Positions 44,301 to 54,294 of a stretch of 58,892 nucleotides of DNA are shown piece by piece (the stretch's first letter is position 1; each line of letters begins with the position of its first letter). A program made the position numbers and the translations under genes. The stretch is from Phycisphaeraceae bacterium (GTDB taxonomy: Bacteria; Planctomycetota; Phycisphaerae; Phycisphaerales; UBA1924). Location: NCBI GenBank assembly GCA_021297895.1, contig JAJTHN010000014.1, forward strand, positions 1-58,892. Direction: 5' to 3'. A model generated the notes under the pieces. That model searched no databases and was not told where the DNA came from. It saw only the letters and a program-made list of their open reading frames with translations.

Positions 44301-45947
44301 TCAGCGAGCCTCGAAAATCCTCTGCTGCGGCGTCACCACTTCATCCGTCGTCGGATGCTCAACATCGATCCGATAGTCGCCGCTGAAGCACGCGGTGCAG
44401 TACTGCCCCGGCGCTCGATCCATGCACGAGAGCAGCCCCTCAAGCGAGAGATACGCAAGAGAGTCCACCCCCAGGAACGCACGCACCTGCTCGACGGTCT
44501 TTCCCGCGGCGATCAACTGGTCTCGCGTCGCGAAGTCCACACCGAAAAAGCACGGATGCCGGATCGGCGGGCACGATATCCGCAGGTGGATCTCGCTCGC
44601 GCCGGCCTGCCGGATCTGCTCGATCTTGGCCTTGGTGGTCGTGCCGCGAACGATCGAGTCATCGACGATGATCAGCCGCTTGCCCCGCACGATGTCGCCG
44701 ACAACATTGAGCTTCAGTCGGACCGCGGCCTGTCGCTGGGCCTGCGTCGGACGAATGAACGTGCGCCCGACGTACCGGTTGGGAACGATCGCCTCACGCA
44801 GCTGGATGCCGCTGGCCCGCGCGTATCCCACCGCCGCGGAGCGTCCGCTGTCGGGCATCGGCACAACAAAATCCGCCTGCACCGGCGACTCGGCGGCGAG
44901 CCGCTCCCCGAGCCGCTCGCGCGTGACCTGCACATTCTGGCCAAAGACCTTGCTCGCGGGATGCGCGAAGTAGACATGCTCAAAGACACAGTGTGCCGCG
45001 GGCATCGCCGCGGGTGCGAACCGCCGTGACGCGATCCCGCCGGGAATCGTGTGCGAGAGTGTGACGATCTCGCCGGGCTCGACCTCGCGCACGAACGTCG
45101 CACCCACGACATCGAGCGCCACGGTCTCGCTCGCGACGACCCACGCTCCGCCGGGCGCATCACCCGGCGCATCATGCTCCCCGGGGATTCGGCCCAGCAC
45201 CAGCGGCCGCCAGCCCCATGGGTCGCGCGCCGCCTCGATCCGATCCTTGAACAGCAGCAGCAGCGAGAACGCACCCTGAAGGTGCCGGAGCGTCGCCGCC
45301 ACCGGATCGACACTCGACTGCTGCTCCGGGGAGGCCAGCAGATGAATCACACACTCGGTGTCGCTGGTGGTATGGAACAAGTGCCCGCGGCGTTCAAAGT
45401 CCTTTCGCAGCGCATCGGCGTTGACAAGGTTTCCATTGTGCGCGATCGCGACCTGCCCCCCCACATAACTCTCAAGAAACGGCTGCGCGTTGCACGCCAG
45501 CGACCCGCCCGCGGTTGAGTATCGCGTGTGCCCGATCGCCCCGTGCGTCGCGAACTTGTCGTAGTCCCGCACCACGCTCTCGGTCAGCACATCGGGCACA
45601 AGCCCCGTACCCGTGTGCACGCGCACCACACGGCCATCACTCCCGGCGATTCCCGCCGCTTCCTGCCCGCGGTGCTGCTGCGCATACAGACCCAGATACG
45701 TCAGCATCCCCGCCGTCGGCGCGTGCCCATTGCTCCCGCCCACCTGCTCCGTCCGCGTCCACACGCCGAAGACCGCGCACTTCTCCCGCGAATCACGCGG
45801 CCAGTCCGCGTGGCCGACCGAGGAACCGCGAGCAGACGATGCCAGCACAGCAAGCGGAATGTCCCCTCGCGCACGGGCCGCCTTGCCGGCATCGGAGCCT
45901 GCTTCCGCATGTCGATCTTGACCAGGTCCGCGGGCATCGGTCGGCAT
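44301..45947 (-). CDS. purF: Amidophosphoribosyltransferase
   Basis: 548 residues. First step of purine synthesis: PRPP plus glutamine gives phosphoribosylamine. The catalytic Cys-57 lies in REKCAVFGVW; the 56 residues before it must be removed to expose it, longer than the 11-residue propeptide of the Bacillus enzyme. Glutaminase motifs HRGQEAAGIA and GHTRYSTAG, PRPP loop RLIIVDDSIVRGTTTK. Fe-S ligand positions of the Bacillus type are present: AHCVFEHVYF, the CPPIRHPCFFG segment and YCTACFSGDY. Second of three co-oriented genes (pepA, purF, mqnD), 70 bases after pepA. Confidence 0.95.
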   Translation of the reverse strand: MPTDARGPGQDRHAEAGSDAGKAARARGDIPLAVLASSARGSSVGHADWPRDSREKCAVFGVWTRTEQVGGSNGHAPTAGMLTYLGLYAQQHRGQEAAGIAGSDGRVVRVHTGTGLVPDVLTESVVRDYDKFATHGAIGHTRYSTAGGSLACNAQPFLESYVGGQVAIAHNGNLVNADALRKDFERRGHLFHTTSDTECVIHLLASPEQQSSVDPVAATLRHLQGAFSLLLLFKDRIEAARDPWGWRPLVLGRIPGEHDAPGDAPGGAWVVASETVALDVVGATFVREVEPGEIVTLSHTIPGGIASRRFAPAAMPAAHCVFEHVYFAHPASKVFGQNVQVTRERLGERLAAESPVQADFVVPMPDSGRSAAVGYARASGIQLREAIVPNRYVGRTFIRPTQAQRQAAVRLKLNVVGDIVRGKRLIIVDDSIVRGTTTKAKIEQIRQAGASEIHLRISCPPIRHPCFFGVDFATRDQLIAAGKTVEQVRAFLGVDSLAYLSLEGLLSCMDRAPGQYCTACFSGDYRIDVEHPTTDEVVTPQQRIFEAR

Positions 45948-46017
45948 GCGCGCAGTGTAGCGCCATCCGGCGGTGCTCCACCCGATTGTGCGACCGAAGT
46001 TCAGCGAACTTCACGCA

Positions 46018-47526
46018 TCACGCATCGGCCAACAGGTCCGCCAGCAGCCGAACGCCCCAGCCCGTGCTGCCCTTGGCGTACATGCCGCCGTCGCTCTCGC
46101 TGACATGAACGCCCGCGATGTCCAGGTGGCACCACGGCGTGCCTTCCTTGACAAATGATGCCAGGAACGCCGCGCCCTGCCCGGCGTGCGCCTTGCGGTT
46201 CGGATTGCTGTTGAGAATGTCCGCGATCGGCGACTTCATCATGTCGGTGTACTCGCGGTGCATCGGCAACCGCCAGACACGCTCGCCGCTCGTGCTCGCC
46301 GCGGCCTCGACCCGGGCCCGCAGCGCGTCGTCCTCGCAGAACAGACCCGCAAACGTGCTCCCCAGAGCCACGATCACGCCGCCCGTCAGCGTCGCAAGAT
46401 CCACGATGTACGCCGGGTCGTCCTTCTCGCAGGTGTACGCGAGCGCATCGGCCAGAACCAGACGCCCCTCGGCATCGGTATTGGTCACCTCGACCGTCAC
46501 GCCGTTCCGATACGTGATCACGTCGTCCGGGCGATACGCCTCATCGCTGAGACTGTTCTCGGCAGCGCAGAGATACGCGATGACCTGCCGATCCGGCTTG
46601 ATGATCGTCGCGATCGCGTGCATCGCGCCGAGCACGGCACAGCCGCCGTCCTTGTCGCGCTTCATCCCCACCATCCCATTGTTCACCTTCAGGCTCAGGC
46701 CGCCCGTGTCGTACGTCATCGTCTTGCCGACGAGCACCGCGGGCTTGCTCTTCTTCTTCGACACCTTCTCGGGGTTGTACACAAGCCGGATCATGCACGG
46801 CTTGTTCTCGCTGGCCTTGCCGACGTTCAGGTGACCCGTCAGCTTCTCCTTCTCAAGGTCCTTGCCCTCAAAGACCATGAAGTCCAGCCCATGGTCCTTG
46901 GCCAACTTCTTGGCAAGGTCCGCGATGTACTTCGGCGTCGCGATGTTCGGCGGCGTCTCGCTCAAGCTGCGGCACATGTTCGTGCTCTCGGCCAGTCGCA
47001 GCCCGAACTCGATCCCCTTGCCCAGCGCCTTCTTGTCAGCGTCCAGCACGATGCTCGGACGCTCCTTGCGTGACTCGTCCGTCCCCTTGCCCTTGAACGT
47101 CAGGTTGTTCCACGACAGCAGGCCGAACGCCTCGCCCGCCGCTCGCCCACCGGCATCGCCCTTGATCCCCGCGGCATCCAGCGCCGCGGACACATGCAGC
47201 GCCGCCGACGACGCCTTGATCGCCGCCAACCGCCGCGCCAGCGCCGCAAACGCCGAACGCAGGCTCTCGCCGTTGACCTTCTCCTTCTTGCCCAGCCCCA
47301 GCACGATCACGCGCTCCGGCGATCCCTCCGCCGTCGGAAACGCCTCGGCGATCTTCCCGCTCTCCCCCGCGGCAAACTCGGACCGCTTGCTCGCCGCGAT
47401 CACATCGGCCGCGTAAGCCAGCTTCCGCGGCAGAACTTCCGCGATGTCCTGACCCTGAAGCACACCAAAGACAACCACCGCCGGCGAAGACACGGGAGAC
47501 GATGAGAGCGTGACACCTTTGAACAT
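46018..47526 (-). CDS. pepA: Leucyl aminopeptidase, M17 family
   Basis: 502 residues, the usual length, with GGAG eight bases before the ATG. Removes N-terminal amino acids using two metal ions; cytoplasmic hexamer. The C-terminal catalytic domain is intact: VGKTMTYDTGGLSLKVNNGM (metal-binding Lys and Asp), MKRDKDGGCAVLGAM, the signature NTDAEGRLVLADALAY, and DLATLTGGVIVALGSTFAGL. The N-terminal macro-like domain is also present. First gene of the leftward pepA-purF-mqnD set; divergent from the epimerase gene, sharing a 89-base spacer that should hold both promoters. Confidence 0.95.
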   Translation of the reverse strand: MFKGVTLSSSPVSSPAVVVFGVLQGQDIAEVLPRKLAYAADVIAASKRSEFAAGESGKIAEAFPTAEGSPERVIVLGLGKKEKVNGESLRSAFAALARRLAAIKASSAALHVSAALDAAGIKGDAGGRAAGEAFGLLSWNNLTFKGKGTDESRKERPSIVLDADKKALGKGIEFGLRLAESTNMCRSLSETPPNIATPKYIADLAKKLAKDHGLDFMVFEGKDLEKEKLTGHLNVGKASENKPCMIRLVYNPEKVSKKKSKPAVLVGKTMTYDTGGLSLKVNNGMVGMKRDKDGGCAVLGAMHAIATIIKPDRQVIAYLCAAENSLSDEAYRPDDVITYRNGVTVEVTNTDAEGRLVLADALAYTCEKDDPAYIVDLATLTGGVIVALGSTFAGLFCEDDALRARVEAAASTSGERVWRLPMHREYTDMMKSPIADILNSNPNRKAHAGQGAAFLASFVKEGTPWCHLDIAGVHVSESDGGMYAKGSTGWGVRLLADLLADA

Positions 47527-47615
47527 GCTGGCAACTCCGATGAAGGGGCGTTAGTCTAGCGGCACCGCCGTCGCCCGACCGCTCACCTGCACTCGTTCCA
47601 GGTCGCTCCACCATC

Positions 47616-48923
47616 ATGCCCCGCGCACGCTCGAGACCAAGCTCCCGAACCACGCCCGCGGCCCCGGATGCCGCCGCGCACAACACTCGCTTCCGCCGCC
47701 GGATCCTCGTGGTCACCGGCTCCCGCGCCGAGTTCGGGCTGCTCCATCCGGTCATGTCGGCAATCGCGGATCACCGCACGCTCGAACTGCTCGTCGCCGT
47801 CGCGGGCTCGCACCTCGTCCCGGCGTCGCCGGGTGCCACGCCTACCTGGCGTGACGTCGCCGCGGCAGGCTTTGCGATTCACGCCCGTGTCGCCATGCAG
47901 CGCCCCGGGCGCTCCGCGGCCGAGCGATCTCGACTCGATGACGCACGCGCCGTGGCCCGCGGCGTCGAGGGCTTCGCCCGCACCATCCAACTGCTCAGCC
48001 CCCACTGCGTGCTCGTGCTCGGCGACCGCATCGAGGCCTTCGCCGCGGCCAGCGCTGCCGCGATCATCGGTGTGCCGCTGGCCCACATTCACGGCGGAGA
48101 CCGGGCCGAGGGCATCGCCGACGAATCGCTCCGCCACGCCATCACACGCCTGGCGCACGTTCACTTCCCCGCGTCCTCGCAAAGCGCCGATCGGATCATC
48201 CGCTCCGGCGAGCCACCCTCCAGCGTGCACCTTGTCGGCTCGCCCGGCATCGATCACCTCGCGTCGATGCCCATCATGCCCGATGCGCAAGCCGGCCCGA
48301 TGGGCCCGCCGCGGGTCGTATCGCTGCTCCACCCCGCGGGCCTGACTCCCCGTGAGGAGACGGAAACCGCCCGAGCGATGATCCGCGCCATCGATCAGGC
48401 GAACCTCGGCCCGGCGCTCGCGCTGGCGCCGAACCTCGATCCGGGTCGCGAGGCCATCGACGCGCTCATCCGAAAACGCTGCGGCTCAAACACACGCGAT
48501 TCAACCCGCTGGTTCTACCGCTCGCACCTCCCCCGCGCCGACTTCGTCGGCGTGCTCAAGCGTCTGGCTCTGCCCGCAAGCCCCACCGACGCTCGCCGCG
48601 GCGTGCTCATCGGCAACTCCTCCGCCGGGCTCATCGAGGCCGGTGCGCTCGGCGTGCCAGTCGTGAACATCGGGCCGCGACAGGCCGGACGCGAGCGCAC
48701 GCCGAATGTCATCGATGTCCCCGACGCAGAGACCGAGGCGATCGCAAAAGCCCTCCGGTCGGCCGCGGCTCTGCCGCCCAAACGACTCGCCCCCACCACG
48801 GCCTTCGGTACCGGCGCCGCGGGCATCGCGATCGCGCGGATCCTGGCCGAGACGCCGATCATGCCCCGATCAGCGCGAGATCCGATCAATCCCGCGATGC
48901 TCCGGAAGCGGATGACCTTCTAG
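47616..48923 (+). CDS. UDP-N-acetylglucosamine 2-epimerase (NeuC/WecB family)
   Basis: 435 residues. RILVVTGSRAEFGLLHPVMS is the GT-B-like nucleotide-sugar epimerase start, followed by LVLGDRIEAFAAASAAAIIG, the catalytic HIHGGDRAEGIADESLRHAI and near the C-terminus GNSSAGLIEAGALGVPVVNI. The hydrolysing type (NeuC) that makes ManNAc and UDP fits best, given HGGD and SLRHA, but the sugar could differ (for example bacillosamine-derived). The first 25 residues are an Ala/Pro/Arg-rich extension with no conservation. The gene stands alone, so it gives no sialic-acid-type cluster here. Confidence 0.82.
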   Translation: MPRARSRPSSRTTPAAPDAAAHNTRFRRRILVVTGSRAEFGLLHPVMSAIADHRTLELLVAVAGSHLVPASPGATPTWRDVAAAGFAIHARVAMQRPGRSAAERSRLDDARAVARGVEGFARTIQLLSPHCVLVLGDRIEAFAAASAAAIIGVPLAHIHGGDRAEGIADESLRHAITRLAHVHFPASSQSADRIIRSGEPPSSVHLVGSPGIDHLASMPIMPDAQAGPMGPPRVVSLLHPAGLTPREETETARAMIRAIDQANLGPALALAPNLDPGREAIDALIRKRCGSNTRDSTRWFYRSHLPRADFVGVLKRLALPASPTDARRGVLIGNSSAGLIEAGALGVPVVNIGPRQAGRERTPNVIDVPDAETEAIAKALRSAAALPPKRLAPTTAFGTGAAGIAIARILAETPIMPRSARDPINPAMLRKRMTF

Positions 48924-49091
48924 CGTTGATAATCCATCCAAATACCAAACATTGTTCTCTGGCCCCGGCCATCAACCGCCCAAACCTCGGTCATCGCAAC
49001 GCCGCGGCACCCCCTCGGCGTTGCCCGGCTCAGCCGACGCGTCTACCATCTCGACCCCGTTTCAACCGGCCCCCGGCCCGAAGGACCGACC

Positions 49092-49343
49092 ATGAAGAGC
49101 AAGATCCATCCCAAGTACTTCGACTGCAAGGTGTTCCACAACGGCGTGCAGGTCATGACCGTCGGCGCCACCATCCCCGAGATGCACGTCGAAGTGTGGT
49201 CCGGCTCTCACCCGTTCTTCACGGGTCAGAAGGTCCTGATCGACTCGGCCGGCCGCATCGAGAAGTTCCAGCAGAAGTTCAAGGGCGACTACTTCAACAA
49301 GAAGTCCGAGCCCAAGAAGGTTCTGCCGCGCAACGACGACTGA
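49092..49343 (+). CDS. rpmE: 50S ribosomal protein L31
   Basis: 83 residues with a GAAGGA site six to eight bases upstream. MKSKIHPKYFDCKVFHNGVQ and SGSHPFFTGQKVLIDSAGRI are the L31 signature. The zinc-binding C+ form has four Cys; here only Cys-12 is present, so it is a C- (zinc-independent) type. The C-terminal tail FNKKSEPKKVLPRNDD is longer than the short form and basic. Single gene, 168 bases after the epimerase gene. Confidence 0.95.
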   Translation: MKSKIHPKYFDCKVFHNGVQVMTVGATIPEMHVEVWSGSHPFFTGQKVLIDSAGRIEKFQQKFKGDYFNKKSEPKKVLPRNDD

Positions 49344-49414
49344 TCGTCCGCCGATCCTCGCCGCATCGGGCGTCAGTCCGAGTTCCTTGACCTCCATTTG
49401 ATCGAGGCTCCCGC

Positions 49415-50410
49415 GTGAGCGATTCCGGCTCGCCGACCGCCGTGGCCACTCCTCGAAATCGTCGAGGACTACGCATATGGCTCGCGCGCTTCGCGGCCGT
49501 GTTCGTCGTGCTTCTCATCGCGCTGGAAGTCCTCTGCCGCGCGGTCCTTGGCCTCGGCGATCCGCCCATCTTCCGCACCGACCCCGTCCTTGGCTACATC
49601 ATGGAGCCCGGCGAGTACCACCGTTTCGGCCGGACCATCCGCTTCAACCGCTTCTCGATGCGCGGCGAGGAAGTCGAGCCCCGCAAGACCGACCCACGCG
49701 AACTCCGCATCCTGGTGATCGGCGACTCGGTTCCCAACGGCGGCGTGCTCACCAGCGACGAAGAACTCGCCACCACGATCCTGCAATCCCGCCTCGCCAT
49801 CGAGACCAACCGCCCCGTCCGCGTCCTCAATATCTCCGCCGGCTCCTGGTGCCCCGACAACTTCGCCGCGTACCTCGAGCGCTTCGGCACCTTCGACGCC
49901 GACATGGCGATCATCGTCATCAACTCCCTCGACTACGCCGAGATCCTCAACTCCGGCCCCCTGCCGCCCGATCAACCGACCAGTCGACCACTGCTGGCGC
50001 TTCAGGAGGCCTTGACAAACTACACGCCGCGGATGCTCCGACGCCTGGGCATCATCGCCATTCCGCCCGACAAGTGGGACCTGAACAATCCGCCGCCGGA
50101 AGTCGCCGCCCGCTCGACCGCATCGCTCGAACGCACCATCGAACTCCTTCGCGCGGCCAACGTCCGCGTCGCAGCGGTCCAGCATCTGCGGCAGTCCGAA
50201 GTGCTCGGCTCACCCATGAACGGCTTCCACGTCCTGGGCAACGTGCTCGCCCGCCTGAACGTCCCGACCGTCAACAACGCCGCGCGAGTCCGCGTCGGTC
50301 TGAACAGCGGTCGAGCGCTCTACCGCGATGACGTCCACCCGAGTGCCGACGGACAAGCCGTACTGGCCAATGTCCTTCACGACGCCGCGATGGCTGCGGA
50401 AATACCCTGA
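49415..50410 (+). CDS. Membrane-anchored SGNH/GDSL hydrolase
   Basis: 331 residues from a GTG start. An N-terminal anchor helix (FAAVFVVLLIALEVLCRAVL, residues 26-46) is followed by an SGNH fold: block I LVIGDSVPNGG with nucleophile Ser-105, a block V-type DDVHPSADGQ with Asp-305/306 and His-308. SGNH enzymes hydrolyse esters of lipids or acetylated glycans; the acyl substrate cannot be told. The catalytic domain would face the periplasm. It begins 71 bases after rpmE and ends 107 bases before metH. Confidence 0.8.
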   Translation: MSDSGSPTAVATPRNRRGLRIWLARFAAVFVVLLIALEVLCRAVLGLGDPPIFRTDPVLGYIMEPGEYHRFGRTIRFNRFSMRGEEVEPRKTDPRELRILVIGDSVPNGGVLTSDEELATTILQSRLAIETNRPVRVLNISAGSWCPDNFAAYLERFGTFDADMAIIVINSLDYAEILNSGPLPPDQPTSRPLLALQEALTNYTPRMLRRLGIIAIPPDKWDLNNPPPEVAARSTASLERTIELLRAANVRVAAVQHLRQSEVLGSPMNGFHVLGNVLARLNVPTVNNAARVRVGLNSGRALYRDDVHPSADGQAVLANVLHDAAMAAEIP

Positions 50411-50490
50411 TTCGGCATCCATTCGCAAACGCGGTCGACTGACGAAGGGTTTCTTCGGGCCTCCTCGACCTTGCCCCCACGATCGGGTAT

Positions 50491-50524
50491 TCTTCATCCA
50501 TTCATCCGCAAATATGGATGAAGA
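50491..50524 (+). promoter_or_regulatory. Perfect 11-bp inverted repeat overlapping the metH start
   Basis: TCTTCATCCAT at 50491-50501 is the exact reverse complement of ATGGATGAAGA at 50514-50524, with a 12-nt loop. The right arm contains the first ATG of metH (50518), so the hairpin could mask it or could favour the in-frame ATG at 50539. A regulatory role is inference. I see no riboswitch I can name. Confidence 0.35.
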
Positions 50525-53500
50525 GCGAGCCCCCACCTATGCCCAGCACTTTCGCCGACCATGCCCGCCGACGCACCCTCATCCTCGACGGCGGGATGGG
50601 CACCCAGATCTTCTCGCGTAACCTTTCGGTCGAGCACGACTACTGCGGCTGCGAGAACTGCACGGACATTCTCGTGCGCACACGTCCGGACGTGATTCAG
50701 GAGATCCACGAGGCGTACCTCGCCGCGGGCGCGGACGCCGTAGAGACCGATTCGTTCGGCGCGAACAAACTGGTGCTGTCGGAGTTCGACCTGACGCCCG
50801 AGACCTACTCGCTCAACAAGATGGCGGCGGAGGTCGCGCGTGCCGCGTGCGACAAGCACGCAACCAAGGACAAGCCGCGATTCGTCATCGGGTCGATGGG
50901 ACCGGGCACGAAACTCATCACGCTGGGCAACACCACGTGGGACGAGATGCTCGATTCCTACCGCGAGCAGGCGCGAGGCCTGATCGACGGCGGTGCCGAT
51001 GTTCTGCTGCTGGAGACCTGCCAGGACATCCTTCAGATCAAGTGCGGCATCAACGCGATCCTCGCGGCACTGAGCGAGCGCAGCAAGACCGTCGACGACA
51101 TCCCGATCATGGTCAGCGTGACGATGGAGACCACGGGCACGATGCTCGTCGGCTCGGCGATCGAAGCCGCGGTCACGGCGCTGTCGCAGTACCCGATCAT
51201 GTCCCTGGGCCTCAACTGCGCCACGGGCCCGGCGGAGATGGCCGACCACATCGCGTATCTTGGCCGGCACTGGGGCGTCGGCCGCACCGCGGGTCGAGTG
51301 GTCTCTTGCCTGCCCAACGCAGGCCTGCCCGTGCTCGTCGAGGGCCGCACGGAGTATCCGCTGCAGCCCGAACCGTTCGTCGAGGCGATGCTCAGGTTCG
51401 TGCAGCAGCACGGCGTGAGCATCGTCGGCGGGTGCTGCGGCACAACGCCGGCCCACATCCGCCAGCTCCACGACGCGATCCGCGATCATCGCCTGCTCTC
51501 GCCCACCGACCGCTCGACCCATGTGGTCGCGCCCGCGCCGGGCGTGACGAGCCTGTACCAGTCGCAGGACTACCGACAGGACAACTCGCTGCTCATCGTC
51601 GGCGAGCGCATGAACGCCTCGGGCAGCAAGAAGTTCAAGCAACTGCTCGAGGCCGAGGACTTCGACGGCATCGTCTCGCTGGCCCGCGAGCAGGTCCGTC
51701 ACGACTCGGCGCACGTCCTGGACCTGAACGTCGACTACGCCGGGCGCGACAACGCGCGGGACATGAGCGAAATCGTCAAGCGCGTGGTGCGTCAGGTGGA
51801 TGTGCCGCTGATGCTCGACAGCACGCAGATCAGAACGCTCGAAGCCGGCCTGAAGCACGCGCCGGGCAAGTGCATCATCAACAGCGCCAACTTCGAGGAC
51901 GGCGAGCACAAGTTCGACGAGGTCTGCCGGCTGGCGACTACGTACGGCGCAGGCCTTGTCATCGGCTCGATCGACGAGGACAAAGAAGCGAGCATGGCCC
52001 GCACCGCCGAGCGCAAACTCGCGATCGCTCAGCGGGCGTACGAGCGCGCGACACGCGTGCACGGCATCGCCCCCGAGGACTTGATGTTCGATCCGCTGGT
52101 GCTGCCCATCAGCACCGGCATGGCCAGCGATCGGCGCTCAGGGCTCGAGACCGTCGAGGGTGTCCGGCGGATCATGCGCGCCATGCCCGAGTGCCAGACG
52201 ACCGTCGGCCTCTCCAACGTGTCCTTCGGCCTGCGCCCGATGGCCCGCATCGTCCTCAACAGCGTCTTCCTCCATGAGCTCCGCGAGGCCGGCCTGACCA
52301 GCGCCATCCTGCACTTCAGCAAGATCCTGCCCAGGAACAAGATCCCCGATGAGCAGTGGGCCGCGGCACTGGACCTGATCTACGACCGCCGCGACACCAG
52401 CATCGGCGGCACCGGCCTGCCTGCGGGCGTCACGGATCCCAAGTTCGATCCGCTCTCACGCTTCGTCGAGCTCTTCAAGGACGCCGACAGCACCGCCGGC
52501 ACCGCCCGCGTGACAAAGAACCTCACGCTCGAGGAGCGCCTGCAGGCCCACATCATCGACGGCGAGAAGGAAGGCCTCGCCGTCACGCTGAGCGAGGCGA
52601 TGACAAAGTACAAGCCTCTGGACATCATCAACGACCACCTGCTCGCGGGCATGAAGGTCGTCGGCGACCTCTTCGGCTCCGGGCAGATGCAGCTGCCCTT
52701 CGTGCTCCAGTCGGCAGAAGTCATGAAGATGGCCGTCGCCCACCTCCAGCCGTTCATGGAAAGGGCCGAGGGCTCGACCAAGGGCTCGATCGTTCTGGCG
52801 ACGGTCAAGGGCGACGTTCACGACATCGGCAAGAACCTGGTCGACATCATCCTGTCCAACAACGGATACACGGTCCACAACATCGGCATCAAGCAGCCCA
52901 TCGCCGACATCATCAAGGCTTGGAAGGACACCGGCGCGCACGCCATCGGGCTCTCGGGCCTGCTGGTCAAGAGCGTCACCGTGATGGAGGAGAACCTCCA
53001 CGAACTCAACGCGCAGGGCATCGGCGTTCCCGTTCTCCTCGGCGGCGCTGCGCTGACGCGCCACTACTGCGAGGGTCACCTCCGCACGATCTACAAGGGT
53101 CGCGTCTACTACGGCAAGGACGCCTTCGAGGGCCTGCGGACGATGGACCACATCGTCAGCGATCGGCAGGAAGCGCTCAACATCGAGATCGACGAGCGGC
53201 TCGGCAAACGCACCGCCGCGGAAGAGACCATCGCCCGCTCGCGCGCCGAGAGCGCCAAGCGCATGGAGGCCTTCGAGCAGGGCAAGGCCGACGGCTCGGT
53301 CGCGGTGATCGAGCGCTCCGAGGTCCGCACAGACATCCCGATTCCGCGTGCGCCGTTCTGGGGCTCGCGTGTGGTCACCGACATCGATCTGGACCAGATC
53401 TTCCCCTTCATCAACAAGGTCGCGCTGTACCGGGGTCAGTGGCAGTTCAAGCAGGGCGCAATGGACGACGACCAGTTCGAGGCCCAGATCCAGGACACCG

Positions 53501-54135
53501 TCGGCCCGATCTTCGACCGCCTCAAGGACCGCTGCAAGCGTGAACGAATCCTCCGGCCCAGCGTCGTCTACGGCTACTTCCCCTGCAACAGCGACGGCAA
53601 CGACCTGATCGTCTACGACCCTATCGACCACAACCGCGAGATCGAGCGCTTCACCTTCCCGCGGCAGAGCGGACGCAAGCGCCTCTGCATCTCCGACTAC
53701 TTCCGCGATGTGTCCTCCGGCCAGCGCGATGTGCTGGCGATGCACTGCGTCACCGTCGGCAGGCAGGCCACCGAGGCGGCACAGGAGCTCTACAAGGCCA
53801 ACCAGTACAGCGAGTACCTGTATCTGCACGGCATGGGTGTGGAAACCGCCGAGGCCCTCGCCGAGTTCTGGCACAAGCGCATCCGCCAGGAACTCTCGAT
53901 CGCCAACGACGACTCGCCCAGGGTCAAGGACCTCTTCACCCAGAAGTACCGCGGCTCGCGCTACTCCTTCGGCTACCCCGCCTGCCCGGACATGTCCGAT
54001 CAGGAAAAGCTCTTCCGCCTGCTCGACCCGAGCCGGATCGGCTGCGAACTCACCGACAACTGGCAGATCGACCCGGAGCAGAGCACCAGCGCGATCGTCG
54101 TCCACCACCCCGAGGCGAAGTACTTCAACGTCTGA
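50518..54135 (+). CDS. metH: Cobalamin-dependent methionine synthase
   Basis: 1205 residues (E. coli 1227). Transfers a methyl group from methyltetrahydrofolate via cobalamin to homocysteine. Homocysteine domain with zinc ligands Cys-234, Cys-306, Cys-307 (GGCCGTTP); pterin domain about 345-620 (LLIVGERMNASGSKKFKQLL, VLDLNVDYAGRDNARDM); cobalamin cap and binding domain with KGDVHDIGKN, where His-768 is the cobalt ligand; C-terminal reactivation domain with AdoMet-binding ARPSVVYGYF-like RPSVVYGYFPCNSD. All four modules are complete. Two in-frame starts, 50518 and 50539 (MPSTFADHARRR); the second matches the family start better, but neither has a strong Shine-Dalgarno. Numbers count from 50518. 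Confidence 0.95.
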   Translation: MKSEPPPMPSTFADHARRRTLILDGGMGTQIFSRNLSVEHDYCGCENCTDILVRTRPDVIQEIHEAYLAAGADAVETDSFGANKLVLSEFDLTPETYSLNKMAAEVARAACDKHATKDKPRFVIGSMGPGTKLITLGNTTWDEMLDSYREQARGLIDGGADVLLLETCQDILQIKCGINAILAALSERSKTVDDIPIMVSVTMETTGTMLVGSAIEAAVTALSQYPIMSLGLNCATGPAEMADHIAYLGRHWGVGRTAGRVVSCLPNAGLPVLVEGRTEYPLQPEPFVEAMLRFVQQHGVSIVGGCCGTTPAHIRQLHDAIRDHRLLSPTDRSTHVVAPAPGVTSLYQSQDYRQDNSLLIVGERMNASGSKKFKQLLEAEDFDGIVSLAREQVRHDSAHVLDLNVDYAGRDNARDMSEIVKRVVRQVDVPLMLDSTQIRTLEAGLKHAPGKCIINSANFEDGEHKFDEVCRLATTYGAGLVIGSIDEDKEASMARTAERKLAIAQRAYERATRVHGIAPEDLMFDPLVLPISTGMASDRRSGLETVEGVRRIMRAMPECQTTVGLSNVSFGLRPMARIVLNSVFLHELREAGLTSAILHFSKILPRNKIPDEQWAAALDLIYDRRDTSIGGTGLPAGVTDPKFDPLSRFVELFKDADSTAGTARVTKNLTLEERLQAHIIDGEKEGLAVTLSEAMTKYKPLDIINDHLLAGMKVVGDLFGSGQMQLPFVLQSAEVMKMAVAHLQPFMERAEGSTKGSIVLATVKGDVHDIGKNLVDIILSNNGYTVHNIGIKQPIADIIKAWKDTGAHAIGLSGLLVKSVTVMEENLHELNAQGIGVPVLLGGAALTRHYCEGHLRTIYKGRVYYGKDAFEGLRTMDHIVSDRQEALNIEIDERLGKRTAAEETIARSRAESAKRMEAFEQGKADGSVAVIERSEVRTDIPIPRAPFWGSRVVTDIDLDQIFPFINKVALYRGQWQFKQGAMDDDQFEAQIQDTVGPIFDRLKDRCKRERILRPSVVYGYFPCNSDGNDLIVYDPIDHNREIERFTFPRQSGRKRLCISDYFRDVSSGQRDVLAMHCVTVGRQATEAAQELYKANQYSEYLYLHGMGVETAEALAEFWHKRIRQELSIANDDSPRVKDLFTQKYRGSRYSFGYPACPDMSDQEKLFRLLDPSRIGCELTDNWQIDPEQSTSAIVVHHPEAKYFNV

Positions 54136-54294
54136 TCCGCGTTAATCGGGCCGGATCGGCTCCAGTTGGACCCCATCGGGCCGCGGAGATCGAGCAACGC
54201 GCTCCCGCCCCGACGGCGGCGTTCGAGCATCACGGCTCCTATACTCTCCCCTCTGGTTTTCCCACCGCTGGTACGTTTTTTGTAAGGGCCACCC

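Noticed and set aside
46018-47526. A toxin or defence system in the pepA-purF-mqnD region
   Set aside because: All three genes are ordinary housekeeping families with intact motifs and normal spacing.
50411-50517. SAM, SAH or cobalamin riboswitch ahead of metH
   Set aside because: The 107-base spacer is too short for a cobalamin riboswitch and I could not match the conserved cores of the SAM or SAH classes; only a simple hairpin is visible.
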